Assembly (NCBI GenBank): GCA_023053685.1
Contig: JALIGW010000005.1
Span: forward strand, 49,014,742 to 49,078,741
DNA length: 64,000 nt
Direction of reading: 5' to 3'
Source: Diadophis punctatus similis
Taxonomy: Eukaryota > Chordata > Lepidosauria > Squamata > Dipsadidae
Part shown: in pieces, positions 49,770 through 62,643 of the stretch
Layout of the letters: every line of letters begins with the position of its first letter
How positions within the stretch are numbered: the first letter of the stretch is position 1
Made by a program: the position numbers and the translations under genes
Notes under the pieces: generated by a model
Databases searched by the model: none
What the model was told of the DNA's origin: nothing
What the model saw: the letters and a program-made list of their open reading frames with translations, nothing else

Positions 49770-50145
49770 CCGTGATGGCGAACCTATGGCACGGGTGCCA
49801 CAAGTGTCACGCGGAGCCATATCAGTGGGCACGCGAGCTCAGGTCCGGCGCGCATGTGCGCACCGGCTGGCTGATTTTCGGGCCTTCTGGGCCCACTGGG
49901 AGTCAGGAAACAGGCTGTTTCCAGCCTCCAGAGGGGATGGGGAAGGCCATTTTCGCCCTCCCCAGGCTCCTAGAAGCCTGGAGAGAGCAAAAAATGGGCG
50001 TGCCATTGCATGCTGGGAGTGGGGGGGGGGTCATACGCGCATGCGCGGGGGTGCATGGAATTATGGGTGTGGGCACGCACACACGTGATCCCACGCATCC
50101 ACCCCCCTTTTTGGCACGCGAACCAAAAAAGGTTCGCCATCACTG
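49770..50145. mobile_element. hAT-like MITE, GTGATGGCGAACC family (copy 3)
   Basis: Ends ccgtgatggcgaacc and ggttcgccatcactg, with a perfect acatagga duplication (49762-49769 and 50146-50153). The interior matches copy 1, including gtgccacaagtgtcacgcg and tttttggcacgcgaacc. Confidence 0.92.
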
Positions 50146-50579
50146 ACATAGGACCTTGAAAACCCAAGTTGGATTCCTTCTTGAAAAGATTTTGCAGTCA
50201 CTTTTAAAACTGACTGCCATATCAGTCATTGTGTAAAATGAACACATTATCATATAATCCTTTGCTGGCAATTTCAGTACTTGATGCATTTAGATCTGGA
50301 CTGGAGTATTCCACCCCATTATTTAAAAAAAAAGAATAATATTGTTCTTCTTTTAATATTTGGCAGTGATTCATGGATGGATGAACCCTGTGCCCACACC
50401 TAAGTCTTTCTGGGATAAATTGGGGTCCTGATTTCATTTTGGACTGTTTTGGTTTAATAGTTTCTCAATCAGATAACATTCAAAACTCACTTCTTAATAC
50501 TATATTTGGATCCAACTCTTTCTGTCCTTCCTTATTTTCATTCCATAATACCAGTAGAGATTTGTACCCATTGTTCCAA

Positions 50580-50905
50580 GCCCTGTCGTGTTTAAGGCAC
50601 TTATTGTTATAAGCCTGTTTTTGGAACCAACTCCTCCAGAGATTAGAACTATCCCCACCCTGCTGGCCTTCCGTAAAGCAATAAAAACCTGGCTCTTCCG
50701 GCAGGCAGGGTGAAAGTGAGACCAATTAGATTACATTTGAGTCTCCCCCCTTGGTTTATGAATGTCAGATGTTTTTTTAATTTTTATAATTTTTTAATTA
50801 GATGTTTTTATGTAACAATGATTTTATATGTTGTTAGCCGCCCAGAGTCCCTCGGGAGTTGGGCGGCATACAAATCTATTAAATTAAATTAAATTAAATT
50901 AAATT
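50580..50905 (+). mobile_element. LINE 3' end with (AAATT)n tail
   Basis: A degraded C-terminal frame (agattagaactatcccc, gccttccgtaaagcaataaa) is followed by a T-rich 3' UTR, then gccgcccagagtccctcggg and an (AAATT)n tail at 50878-50905. Same family as 53200 and 6826. Confidence 0.7.
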
Positions 50906-51141
50906 TTTATAGGCTAAGAACTATCATACTGTATAATCAGGTTTGTCCATAAAAACTGAACAAGTATGTTTTTAGAATATGTAACTATTTTTCAGCAAAT
51001 GATTGGTCAATTGATCGCTTCCAGATATTAATATTTTTCATCATTTAGTTGTTTACCTTGTGTGCATTTCAAATATTATTGAAGTAATGGGTAAACAGCA
51101 TAGCTGAATTGCTGACTAAAACGACTTCAAAAAGGAATTAC

Positions 51142-51229
51142 CTTCTTACATGCCGTGACTGAACTTCTGACCCTGTCATCTGTGCCACCGTGGTGCGAAA
51201 TTTCGTACATCAAGGGACATTCAAAGTTG
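51142..51229 (-). CDS. SPHKAP: SPHKAP exon 2 (88 nt)
   Basis: Acceptor TTTCTCTTCAG and donor AAGAAG/gtaatt bound one base plus 29 codons: NFECPLMYEISHHGGTDDRV and RSSVTACKK. The SNxE..MY start and the ITACKK-like end match the mammalian N-terminus. The remaining exon 1 should encode about ten residues ending in two bases of a serine codon. I searched the minus strand to 64000 for a MDGNS-like start and found none. Confidence 0.88.
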
Positions 51230-53199
51230 CTGAAGAGAAAAAGGGGTGGGGATCAGTGACATTGGTACAAATGAATCAAACATTATTTCATAATCCTTCA
51301 TACCTCTTCCCCTTCTAGTTCTTGTAGTTTTCCTTGGCTCAAAGCATCATATTATTTGTTATGGGATTAGCTATTTATTATAACTTTTTCAGTATTGGAG
51401 CCCTGTTCTGAAATAGTGGCCTGATTGCCTTTTAAAAAAAACAGAATACAGAACTACAGTACATTGGATATAGCATCTGTCCACCTTCAACAATACAATA
51501 AAATATTCTCTTCTGTATCAAAGAAGCAATTTGAGGTTTCCAAATTATATAGTGGTTACATCCATTCACTGAGCCAGCAGGCAAGAAATTGCACACTAAA
51601 TCTAATACTAAGTCGTCTGTTTCATACCCAAGAAAAGAGGTAAATTATAGCTTTTCAAGGCAAAGAATACAATGGGGTTGATTAAATTTAGGAAGCAAAG
51701 CAGGCCATTTCTATCAGCACAGACATGGAACAGTTAGTCGGTTTTTGAAGAATGGGGTTCAAAGAAATTATCTGAGAATTTTATCAGACAATTCATCATC
51801 AGACAAAGCTCATACCAGTCTTAAGTGCTACTGTTACTGAATTAGTGTAATGGGAAGTCATGATGCAAAGACGTTTACATAAATTCAGCTTTGACACAAG
51901 GACTGACTCTTATGGCTGTATAAATGTACCAAGAATTGCCATCCTGATTACCAAAAGAGAAAGAATGTTTTCTTCTAGTCAGAAGGCAGGACTTTATCTT
52001 TCTTACCGTCTTGTGAAGGAAATATCTTCCATTAGGTCACATGACTATGTGCATATAAAATCACTTTCCTACATATTTTGCTGTAATAACACTTGTAATA
52101 GTCCAAATCCTCAAACAAACATGGAACCAGAACAGAATAGGATAGCATAAGATAGTGAAGTAGTTCATAACTTAAACCTTTGGCTGGCTGCTTGAATTCT
52201 CTCTTAAGGGAACCCCACGCTTAGATGGTGGTATCTGTCAAGGACATTTTCTAACTACCACAGTGGTAAGGCTAACTGTCATTCTCAGTCATTAGAGAAA
52301 GAGCAGACAGGAAAAAAAGTGGACTAGAATCTCCTTTTTAGTTGCTCCTGTCGAATCTCCAGGCCATGATCTCCGTCTGATGGCTATTTGATCTAAATCT
52401 GGATATGTCCTGATGATTTACGTGGACTTTGTTGTAACACTGTCAGTTCACATCGGTTGCTCATACCTGATCTTTCAAGGCCAGTAATGTGTCTTAACAC
52501 CAGCTGATTGAACAGCAGTGCTGCGTCACAATAAAACCCTGTGCTAATGTGTTTTGGAACTATTATCATAAATTTGGCTAGTCAGCATTTATGGTACTCA
52601 GATCTCTGACTAGCTTTTTAACTGACATTTCTCATGCCAAGTTAGTTGGGACAAATCACCAATGCAAAGACTGATTCCCTTTCTCGGCATTATTACAAAC
52701 AAGATAATTCTGCTGGTAATCTGATACTGAAGCAAAAAAAAGCAATCAACATAGCAATCTGGAGTGGAAATGGACCCACTGGACAGAGTCTTTCTGGACA
52801 GAGTCCAGTGCTGTAATCCTATAATGTATAAAGCTAATTTCATAAAGACTGTCCTTTTTGAAGCTAGTAATAATTCCACATTTTTTTGAAGCTTGAAGTA
52901 CATTTCTAGGACCCGGAACCTGTATCACTGTCAATGCTCATGTGCAAAATATGGAGTTAGTGTGCTGTTTGAGACGTTCATTACAAAGTCATGACATTGA
53001 AATATTAGGTTAAGGCCATTTCCCAGAAAATCAGGGGCATTTTGATCAGAAATTTGTCAGGTAGCCATAAATATGGAAATCCTGTGTTATCATATGGCTC
53101 ACAAGAGCCATCATCATTTTAGTAATATTCTGGATGCTATGCTCAACTATATATATACTATGACATACATATAGACTACTGCAGCATACTTTACATGGG
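51230..53199. other. Inferred SPHKAP intron 1, nothing recognised
   Basis: AT-rich. Open frames of up to about 97 codons show no family resemblance. Confidence 0.45.
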
Positions 53200-53642
53200 G
53201 TTATTTTGGACCACCTGAAAGTTTCAGTTGGTTCAAAACCAGTGGCCCAGGTCTTCCTGGGTATTTGCTAGTGGACATACATTATATCTGTTTCACAGGC
53301 TGGTCACAGGTTGTCAATTGGATTCAGGCACAGTTCAAAGTATTGGTTTTAAGCTATAAAGCTCTTTATTACTTGTATCTAGGTTACCTGCAGAACCCCA
53401 TCTGCCCCTTGTATTGGTCTGAACATTTTACTAGGAGAAGCATTATTTTTTCCCATTTTCAGGAATGCAGTTTTTTCTTTGATTTGTCTATTTTTCTACA
53501 ATAACCTCCCTTTGGAAGCTTTTTTGTCCCTGATATTATATAATTTGTGGGAACAAGATGAAAAAAAATAATAGTAAAGGATAGCCACCTAGAGTAGCCC
53601 CAGGGTGAGATAGGCAGCAAATAAATTTAATAATAATAACAA
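53200..53642 (+). mobile_element. LINE reverse-transcriptase C-terminal fragment and tail
   Basis: The frame reads QAQFKVLVLSYKALYYLYLG, then YLQNPICPL, matching the QFKVLVLTYKALYGLGPGYL region downstream of the reverse transcriptase in CR1/L2-type elements. It ends in atagccacctagagtagccc and (AATAAT)n. Frame breaks and 5' truncation show that it is inactive. Confidence 0.7.
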
Positions 53643-55482
53643 AAATGCCAAATCCAGTCTGAACATGTGGCTTACTGTGCAACGAACCATCATCATAATA
53701 AAATTCAGATGGACAAACAGTAGAATTCATGTACTAAGTTTGAAATAAGAGCAGGCTGGAACATTGTGAAATTGAAATTGTCTGGCTGTCTATGGTAAGT
53801 ATCTTAATTATTTTTAAATAGCAATGAAGAAATCTTGAGTAAGCACAAAACAAAAAATTTACTTAGAGTAGATCGCAAATGGAAATACCGGTATTTATAA
53901 AGCTAATGTTTTAACTTAGAGCTCTAATACAGTTCAAGCAAAATATTGATGAGATACAGCTCTGTCTAAAGTAAAAGAGGCACCTTTCAACATATGGATG
54001 TTTCCCCCACCCCACCCCACCCCAGTTGTTTGCCCTTTGAGAACTGTGAGATGTAAAAGTGAAATATTTAAGTCTGGGTTTTTTTTTAAAGGAAGTGGTA
54101 AGGTGTAAAAAATTAACAGGGGTATTAAAACTTATCAAAGACTTAACATATATTATCTATTTTTTCAGATATTAAATTATACCACTGTGTTTTACAAGTT
54201 TGTTTCTGAATTTCAGCACTATTGTAGGAAATTCTGCAGGCTGTCAAAGTGGACTGAAAATGGCACACAGTTTGCAGGCCTTCCACTTGTGCTCATATAA
54301 AGCATATTTGAAAATAAGAACTTGTCTCTATTCTCAGAAATACAGTGTTTATGAAAGGTGGACAGGAGAAGCCAGCTTAGAAAACCAAATTCATTTTCCA
54401 AGATAATGCATTAATAAAACCATAACACCATGTGTTTAAGTTAGCTAAATGGTTCTAAACTCCAATTACTTACTAACAAATTGTATGACAAACAATGAAA
54501 CCCCAAATAGGTTTGTAGAAGCAGAGTCATTCCCTATATAATATCACTTAACCTTACAAATATTGAGAATAGCAAAATCACTGAAATTTTAATCCAGATT
54601 TTCTCATTTTATATGCATTCTTTCAAATATATAGTACTGATTTGGCAACAAACATAAACAAAATATGCTTGGGTGACATATGTACCCCAGTAATTGCATT
54701 TGTGATTTTAAAGTTAGAATTGTTTAGCATTATTTGTTCACTTCTAACCATGCATTCTTCAGTAAAAGCACAGATGGTTAGTCAAAGTGACAGCTAAAAA
54801 TACCTCTTGCAAATGTCTTTGGGATTTGTGATGGATGAAAACCTCAGGCAAACTGTAAATGCTATCTGTGACCTAATTCCACAAGCTATATAGATCACTC
54901 ATTAGGGATCTTATATGATAATCTATGTCTCAGGATTATGACTACAAAGGATATAATTACTGAAGAAGAATCTATTTCTAGTATTATATGTTGTCACTTA
55001 ATCAGCCAAGTTAAATAAACACCAGCTTTGTATTTTAAAAATATAGCAGTCCATTGCCTATATTCAGTGCACATTGTGTTATATTGAACAGGGATTTCAT
55101 ATGTACCACAATTGAATCGTTGTAGGAATCCTAATATTAAACTAGATGTCATCTTGGAATAGATATTTCTTTCCTTGCTTTACACTTTTGAAAAATCTTA
55201 TTCTATTAAATGTGGAAACTAATCTAAATGACCTACTTTGCAATAAGGTGAGATTTACCAAACTGAAATATTATGGCCAAGTAACTTACTAAGCATAATA
55301 ATCATATCTACACATTAAAATATGTTTCCTTTCTAAAGAAACAGAAGTTCTAGCATCTCATCCTTGACTTTGTCTTTAATACAGAACCATTTATTTTAAA
55401 GTTTATTTTTCTTTATTCATTTATTTATTTATTCAATTAGTATGGCCACCTATCTCAAACAAGAGACTTAGTGCTATTAGTG
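53643..55482. other. Inferred SPHKAP intron 1, nothing recognised
   Basis: AT-rich. A short (CCCCA)n run lies near 54006-54024. Confidence 0.45.
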
Positions 55483-56369
55483 TAAGGTGACCAGACGTCC
55501 CGCTTTTGGCGGGACAGTCCCGCTTTTTAATAATTTGTCCCGCGTCCCGCAGCATTTCAAAAAAGTCCCGCTTTTTAAATTTGAATTTGCGCAAAGCGCC
55601 TCGCTTCCCTCGAGCGGCAGCGGGAAGCAGCCCGAGAGCTGGGGCGGGCACCCCACATGCTCAGCGGCCGAGCCGAGCCCTGCACACCTCTCTGCCTGCT
55701 GCCTCGCCTGCCTCCTCCTGCCAGGCGGGGAGGGAGGGCAGTGAGAGGGGCAATGGCCCCTGCCAAGTGCAGCGCACGGAGGCGGCAGGCAAGGCGTCCC
55801 CAGCACACCTGTTAATCCTGCTGGCCACATGACTACAAGTGCAGCGTGGAGGCCGTTGGTGGCTGGGTGGGCGGCAGCCCCCCGGGCGGGTATAGGGCCA
55901 GGCCTGCGTTCTCGCTGCTCTCCTTCCCTGCCTGGCTGCAGACGTCCGCCTGCCCTCCCGAAGCAGCGCTGCCACAGTTCACTTTTGTTTCACGGCGGGA
56001 GAAGAAAGCGGACAGCGAGAGCGGCAGCCTCTTCCAAGCGCAGTCCTGGCCGTCTCCCCACACGGAGGGCTGCTGCCCGGCTGGCTGGTGGTGGCTTCTG
56101 CAACAGAGGCAGCACGCGGCTGTGAAGAACCCTCACCACCCACCCTCCCAAAGCACCACAGCCACGGTTTGCTTCCTTCCTCCGGGCCAGACGCAGCAGA
56201 GGCGAGCCCCGGCCATGGCAGCGGTAAGGGCTGCGATGAAGGGGGGTATTTCGGGGATGCACAAAGCTGCAGGATAAGAGAGATGGACCCCTAGAAAGTC
56301 TGGCTCCCCTAGAAACCCCCCCCCATCAATGGTGTCCCGCTTTACAAATATTAAAATCTGGTCACCTTA
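55483..56369. mobile_element. 887-bp GC-rich DNA transposon with perfect 8-bp target duplication
   Basis: Ends taaggtgaccagacgtccc and aaatctggtcacctta are inverted repeats flanked by tattagtg on both sides (55475-55482 and 56370-56377). The left part carries repeated cccgctttt blocks. The core (about 55590-56290) is very GC- and CpG-rich in an AT-rich neighbourhood. Several overlapping frames exceed 100 codons on both strands, but none shows a protein family, as expected for GC-rich DNA with few stop codons. Confidence 0.88.
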
Positions 56370-56671
56370 TATTAGTGCTGTTCAGGAATGAAAACCAAAA
56401 CAAAATTTACAAAATCTTTGGCATGACAAAATGTTGCCATTTCAAAGGAGAACAATCGTTTTACAGAAAAAAAATCATAGTCAAAACTGCTACATATTGC
56501 AGTCTCTATCTGGTAGCACTTCAGGCTATTTCTCATATCCATTATATGACTTTTGCACCTAATCTGTAACTATGCTGTAGACCTGAATTCATGTCAGCAG
56601 CCATGAAACTCATTTCATATGGCTTTGTGCAAAAGACCAGGGTGTGAAGAGATTTTTCTCTATTCCCACAA

Positions 56672-56912
56672 TTAGCAATAGCAATAGCGCTTAGACTTAT
56701 ATACCGCTTCATAGTGCTTTACAGCTCTCTCTAAGCGGTTTACAGAGTTCAGCATATTGCCCCCAACAATCTGGGTCCTCATTTTACCCACCTCGGAAGG
56801 ATGGAAGGCTGAGTCAACCTTGAGCCTAGTGAGATTTGAACAGCTGAACTGCTGAACTAGCAATCAGCTGAAGGTCGCAATGCTGCTTTTAACCACTGCG
56901 CTATCTCAGCTC
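56672..56912 (-). mobile_element. tRNA-derived SINE (AGCGCAGTGG head)
   Basis: On the minus strand it starts gagctgagatagcgcagtgg (A box), has a B-box-like segment and the block gttgactcagccttccatcc. It ends in a (GCTATT)n tail. A related + strand copy lies at 63000. Confidence 0.8.
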
Positions 56913-58238
56913 ATTACTGCTTGAGGTAAAAAATTAAAAATAAATATTGGACAACAGTCTCTTCCCACCCCCAACCCAATAAAAGATCGCAGTAAGAAAA
57001 CAAATAACTCACCCAACTCTGAGCTCTAATTTCACCTTTGTTTCAGCTTCACCCAAAATACAATTTCATTTTATGGTTCCTACACTATATTTTCCAAATA
57101 TTCCTTTAAATAGATTCTGTTTATTACTGCCATGGCACAGCTTGCATTTGAATCTGGATATTTCTCTGCAAGTCTATCAGTGACGCCTCTCAAGTAATGA
57201 CCTGCATATGTGAATCAGTCTGCATAGATCTAGCATTATGGAACATTGACTTTATCCAGTATGAACTTAAAGTTAATATGTGCTAACACCAATGATAGGG
57301 GAGAGTATGAGAGGAAAAAAAGATAAAGTCAATATTTCCCTTTGGAATATTGGAATCTCCAAAATCAATGTTGGATCTGCCAAGAACAATGAAGAGAAGG
57401 TACCTCCTTCAGATTCGCATTATAAGACTTCATTGTATCAGATCTCTACTGTTTTTATAATTTAGCTAGCACTGCAAAGTATTAAAAAAAACCAAGGTTC
57501 TAATCTCTAATTCCATTCCTTAGAATATAAGAGATTTCACTTTATAAGCAATAGTATGATATTCAGAAATGCTATAAGGGAAGCACCTGGATTATCATGA
57601 CAACTATTCCCTGTCTATATGTCTGCTTGTCATAGATTAAGTAGTAGTGTAGCTTATGAAGTTGTGGCTTATAAAAAGCCTTCTGCTTCTAGTTATGCTC
57701 GATACCCAGACTGGTAGGAAAGCTGAACAGCACCACAGAAAAATTAACAAATAAGATTTTTAAAATCAATGCCCATTTATTCCATAAATAAGATCCCCCA
57801 TCAAATATGTTTAAATGACTTCCCAAAGTCAAATATTGGGACTACAGTTTGCATCATATCCAAATAATATTGACAATTGTCAGGTTAGTCACAGATTGTG
57901 GTAACTCACATTCAACTCTCTGTGGTAATATATAGGGGAAGATTTATTTCATTATTGAAAAAATACTGTTTTCTTAATCAGGTCAGATATTCACTAACAA
58001 ATTGATTTTGATGTATGTACCGTATGTTGAAGCTATATAAGAACATCAAGAATCAGAATTTCTTTCACAGATACCATGCTTATTTTTCTCCAGCAAGATT
58101 GGCTTTTCTATATGCTTAATACATTATTTCCTTTAGGTCTTCTTTCCATCAATTTCCTACTAATGGACCTATCATGTTCTGGACCCACATTTTAATCCTT
58201 TATCAAAACAGCCATTATAACACTAAGTATGAACTTTA
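56913..58238. other. Inferred SPHKAP intron 1, nothing recognised
   Basis: AT-rich with no recognised repeat. Confidence 0.45.
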
Positions 58239-58351
58239 CATTAGTATTTCTCAGCCTTGGCATTTTAAATATGTAGACTTTAACTCCCAGATTTCATCTG
58301 CCAGCATGGGGACATCTACAATCTTAAAATGGCTAAGGTTGAGGAACACTG
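58239..58351. mobile_element. Degraded palindromic MITE
   Basis: ctcagccttggcattttaaa on the left and ttaaaatggctaaggttgag on the right form an imperfect inverted repeat around a tttaactcccagatttcatc core. It is a diverged relative of the perfect palindrome at 35285. Confidence 0.65.
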
Positions 58352-59447
58352 ATATACATACATCTTGCACGTATGATCAACAATTTTACCTTCTAGTATA
58401 GATGAATTTTTGGGATGGATGCCATTTTGATCCAGTGATTTTATTAATGTTTATAAGTACTAAAATATATATGCTGTTACTTCTGTTGATATAGCCCCTC
58501 TAACCCTACTTAGGGGGAAAAATCCATAAGTTTCAGGTGTGGGTATTTGGCTAACATATTTCATAATACAGAAGCAAATAATATATTTAAGTTCTCTGCA
58601 ATCTCTCTATTATAGTTAAAATGGCTTGAGGTCATTTCAAAATGTAATTGAGACAAGACCGACAGCAATGAAACACTTGCACTGTGATGAATCCAGTGTT
58701 CCTAGTCTGTAAACCTTTGTTCCTTGGACTAGCTGCAGTTTTGTTCCAAATTATTGTTAAATTTTATGCATAGAAATTGACAACTGGGTTGGGAGTGCAG
58801 ACAGCAGCAGTACATAATGCTCCTAGTATTTAAAATTTTTATCCTCCCTGCCTGGGCTATAAAGTGTTAGGGTTAATTAGCTAAGATTTTTAAATTTGGG
58901 GCTTCAAAGAGGGAAGAGTTGAAAGAAACAGACAGTCCCTGAGAATAAACATTGCTGCATTTTCATTATTGGCTTAGTTGAAAGCCACAGCTGTAGTTTT
59001 CACATTTGGGCTTTAATATTCTCCTCGAGAAACAAATTAATGCATACAGTTTTATTATTGGTTTGTTGCAGTATGCAAGTAATCCATAAAAACTAGACTC
59101 TGGAATATCTCACTACTTTATCCTTTATAATAAGGGATAAAACTGATGAATGCTATAGCTCAACTGCATGGGCAGAATATTATTGTCAGATTCTACAAAC
59201 AATAATTTTGTTCAATCCATTATCTCCCATATGCCAGCAAAAGCTGCTCTGTGTATCAGTCAACTTGTCCATTATTATCTACTCTGAGCATCAGTGACTC
59301 TTCAACCTGTCAGTGATGCTTTCCATGTTCTGATGTCTGACAGGATAAAGCTGGAGGGGAACATAGACCTTCCTGCATGCAAAGCTTATGGTTTCTACTG
59401 AGTATCACCCACCATCTCTTTTACAGAGGAGTTCTAGTTTCTGACCC
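58352..59447. other. Inferred SPHKAP intron 1, nothing recognised
   Basis: AT-rich with no recognised repeat. Confidence 0.45.
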
Positions 59448-59556
59448 AGTGTTTTTCAACCTTGGCAACTATATGTGGACTTCAACTCCCAGAATTCTCC
59501 AGCCAGCCATCAAGTCCTTCAACCTCTTAAAGTTGCTAAGGTTGAGAAACAATATT
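59448..59556. mobile_element. Degraded palindromic MITE
   Basis: ttcaaccttggcaactatat, a core gacttcaactcccagaattc, and aagttgctaaggttgagaaa on the right. Same family as 35285 and 58239, with a lost stretch in the right arm. Confidence 0.65.
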
Positions 59557-60551
59557 TTGACCTAAATAGTTTCCTCTAGAATTGCAGTTATGTTTGGACA
59601 AACTACAGTAGGTGCATTGAATCACAGGTGCCATGACAATCCTGAAACCCTAAAAACTGTTTGATTTGAGCCATAAAAAACCAGTCCAGTTTTGGCTAGG
59701 AAGCTTTATGTTTTCATGAAAAGGAAGTTGTTTCTCTTCCAACTCTCTTTTTCTCTCTCACACACAAACAATTGTTGAACTTTACAGCCTTCTCGAATCA
59801 CTGATGCTTGCATGATTGAATTACTGAATCAATTTATTATGTATTGCTGAACTAATAGAAGAAAAAGTAAAAAAGAAATTTGCTGAACAGATTTAAAACT
59901 AGCATCACATTAGAATTACAGAGGAAATAAATGCCTTTCTTAGCACTAGAAACCATCCAACCCTTTTACAGAGTTTTTTCAGGAAGAAGCAATAAAATAG
60001 AAATGAGTCTCTCAGCAAATATAAGTGATTATTCTAAACTGATACATAACAAAAACAGCAACACCAAGGAAGCAGCAACTTTTTAATCACTTATTATTTC
60101 TAAAATAAGAAATTGTGGATGAAAATGCAAATGTACAAGAAGGGAAGCAAAGAGAAGGAGGTCTCTTCTAAACAAATATGCAACAAGCCAAAGCAGAAGA
60201 GCAAACTTACTTCAGTGCAACCACGTAAACTGCCTTCTACATCAGCAAGAACTTTTCCTATAATGATATGACTTAATTTATAAACAACTTCAGCTTTGAG
60301 AAGATATTGTTGAAAAGGACATTTAAATAAGTAAATGAACAAAATTGGTACGTTGAAAACACTTCCAATCTTCTGGTAGCTAGGGGACATTTACATTTAT
60401 TTAATATTTATTTTAAAAAGCAATGTACTAAAACAATTGCTCTATATGGGGATAAAATTGTATGATATATCATTTATTTCTTGTATATAATTTAATCAGC
60501 TCAATGGGATACAGAGTGACTTTGTTTTAGATGTTAGATTGACATAACCTA
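59557..60551. other. Inferred SPHKAP intron 1, nothing recognised
   Basis: AT-rich with no recognised repeat. Confidence 0.45.
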
Positions 60552-60638
60552 CCGTATTTTTCAGAGAATAAGACGCACCCAAATTTTCAGCCTCTTTTAG
60601 GGAGGAAAAAGGTGCGTCTTATACTCTGAAAAATACGG
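60552..60638. mobile_element. 87-bp Tc1/mariner-like palindromic MITE
   Basis: The left arm ccgtatttttcagagaataa and right arm ttatactctgaaaaatacgg, with gacgcacc against ggtgcgtc, form near-complete inverted repeats. TA dinucleotides on both sides (60550-60551 and 60639-60640) fit a TA target duplication. Confidence 0.8.
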
Positions 60639-60698
60639 TATATAAGTCCTTTCAGTGCCCTGGTTTTTATAACAATGGGAAAAATTAAAGTGACTGGA

Positions 60699-61480
<782 letters not shown>

Positions 61481-62273
61481 GAATGGGGAAGAGAAATAAG
61501 AAGTGGACAGGACTAGGCAGTTGCACTGAAAAGTTGAGCTATAGAACTAATATTACTGCTTAGACCTCTGAAAGCAAAATATATTAACATTGTTATAGTT
61601 TATGATGATGATTTTTAGAATAACATATTTAAATATTTGAAGAGGAAGAGTTACAGAGGAAAGATATAGAATATAAATATTTAATTTCTATAAGTTCTTC
61701 TATTTAAATTTTTAAAAAGAACAAGAAAGAGAGAGCGAAAATAAATTTATGCATGAGGTTTAAAAATGAGAAATGTACATATTTGTATCTGTTTGTTCTC
61801 TGATCAAAAAAAGTGGAGCTCTTGCAGAAAATCCTAAGGAAAAATGACTTATAATAAAATTGGGAGATTTAAATATTAATGCAAGGCTTATAGACTCAAA
61901 AGAGGTGAATAAAAAGAAAAAATAGGTAATATATATCTACATGTTAAATCTTTTAAAGGGTTATGTTTCAAGTGGAACTTTGCTTCAGTCTATCCACCAT
62001 GCAATATCTTTATTGTCAATTCTTCAGCTTGTTATTGTACATATTGTTATGAATTTGGTCTTCTGTATATTTCATCTTAGATCCAGTTTTTCACCATGCT
62101 CATTGACTTTCAGTAGAAGAATGAAAATACATTTTCACCTGAGATGATGACGATGATGATGATGACGATGATGATGATTATTAATTTTGATGCAGGTTAT
62201 TTATATTTCTTTCTCAAATTTTAAAATCATGCTCATCTTCTTCCAATTCAGTTACGGCAACTATATATTAAGC
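61481..62273. other. Intronic sequence with (GATGAT)n run
   Basis: A GAT-rich array lies at about 62141-62178 (gatgatgacgatgatgatga). The rest is AT-rich and not recognised. Confidence 0.6.
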
Positions 62274-62635
62274 CAGTGGTTCCCAACCTGTGGTACGTGT
62301 ACCACTAGTGGTACGCGAGGGCCTTCCAGGTGGTACGTGAACACTTTCGGGGTCATGAACGATTTTTAGTTAGTTATTTTTTACTTCACAAAAATGTTTA
62401 CTGCCTAACACAAGATAATCTAGCAACGCTTTGCAACTGTTGCCACACGCCGCCCACCTGGTCCCAGCGGCCCGAGAATCCAGTTGCTGGATGTGCGGGG
62501 CCAAAAAAGGAACGGTACAATTATGGAAATAAAGTGATATCTGATCGAATTTAGTTTCTCTGGAACCAGGTGGTACGCAGCGACTGTACGGGACCTCCAA
62601 GTGGTACTCGATCACAAAAAGGTTGGGAACCACTG
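62274..62635. mobile_element. hAT-like element with perfect 8-bp target duplication
   Basis: Ends cagtggttcccaacctgtgg and aaaaggttgggaaccactg, with tattaagc on both sides (62266-62273 and 62636-62643). Repeated gtggtacg blocks occur near both ends. Its termini match the end of the hAT piece at 1-182, but the interior differs. No transposase. Confidence 0.92.
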
Positions 62636-62643
62636 TATTAAGC

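Noticed and set aside
55477..56277. Possible CpG-island promoter and first exons
   Set aside because: The GC-rich block is bounded exactly by inverted termini and a tattagtg duplication, so it is a transposon. No SPHKAP exon 1 peptide is encoded in it.
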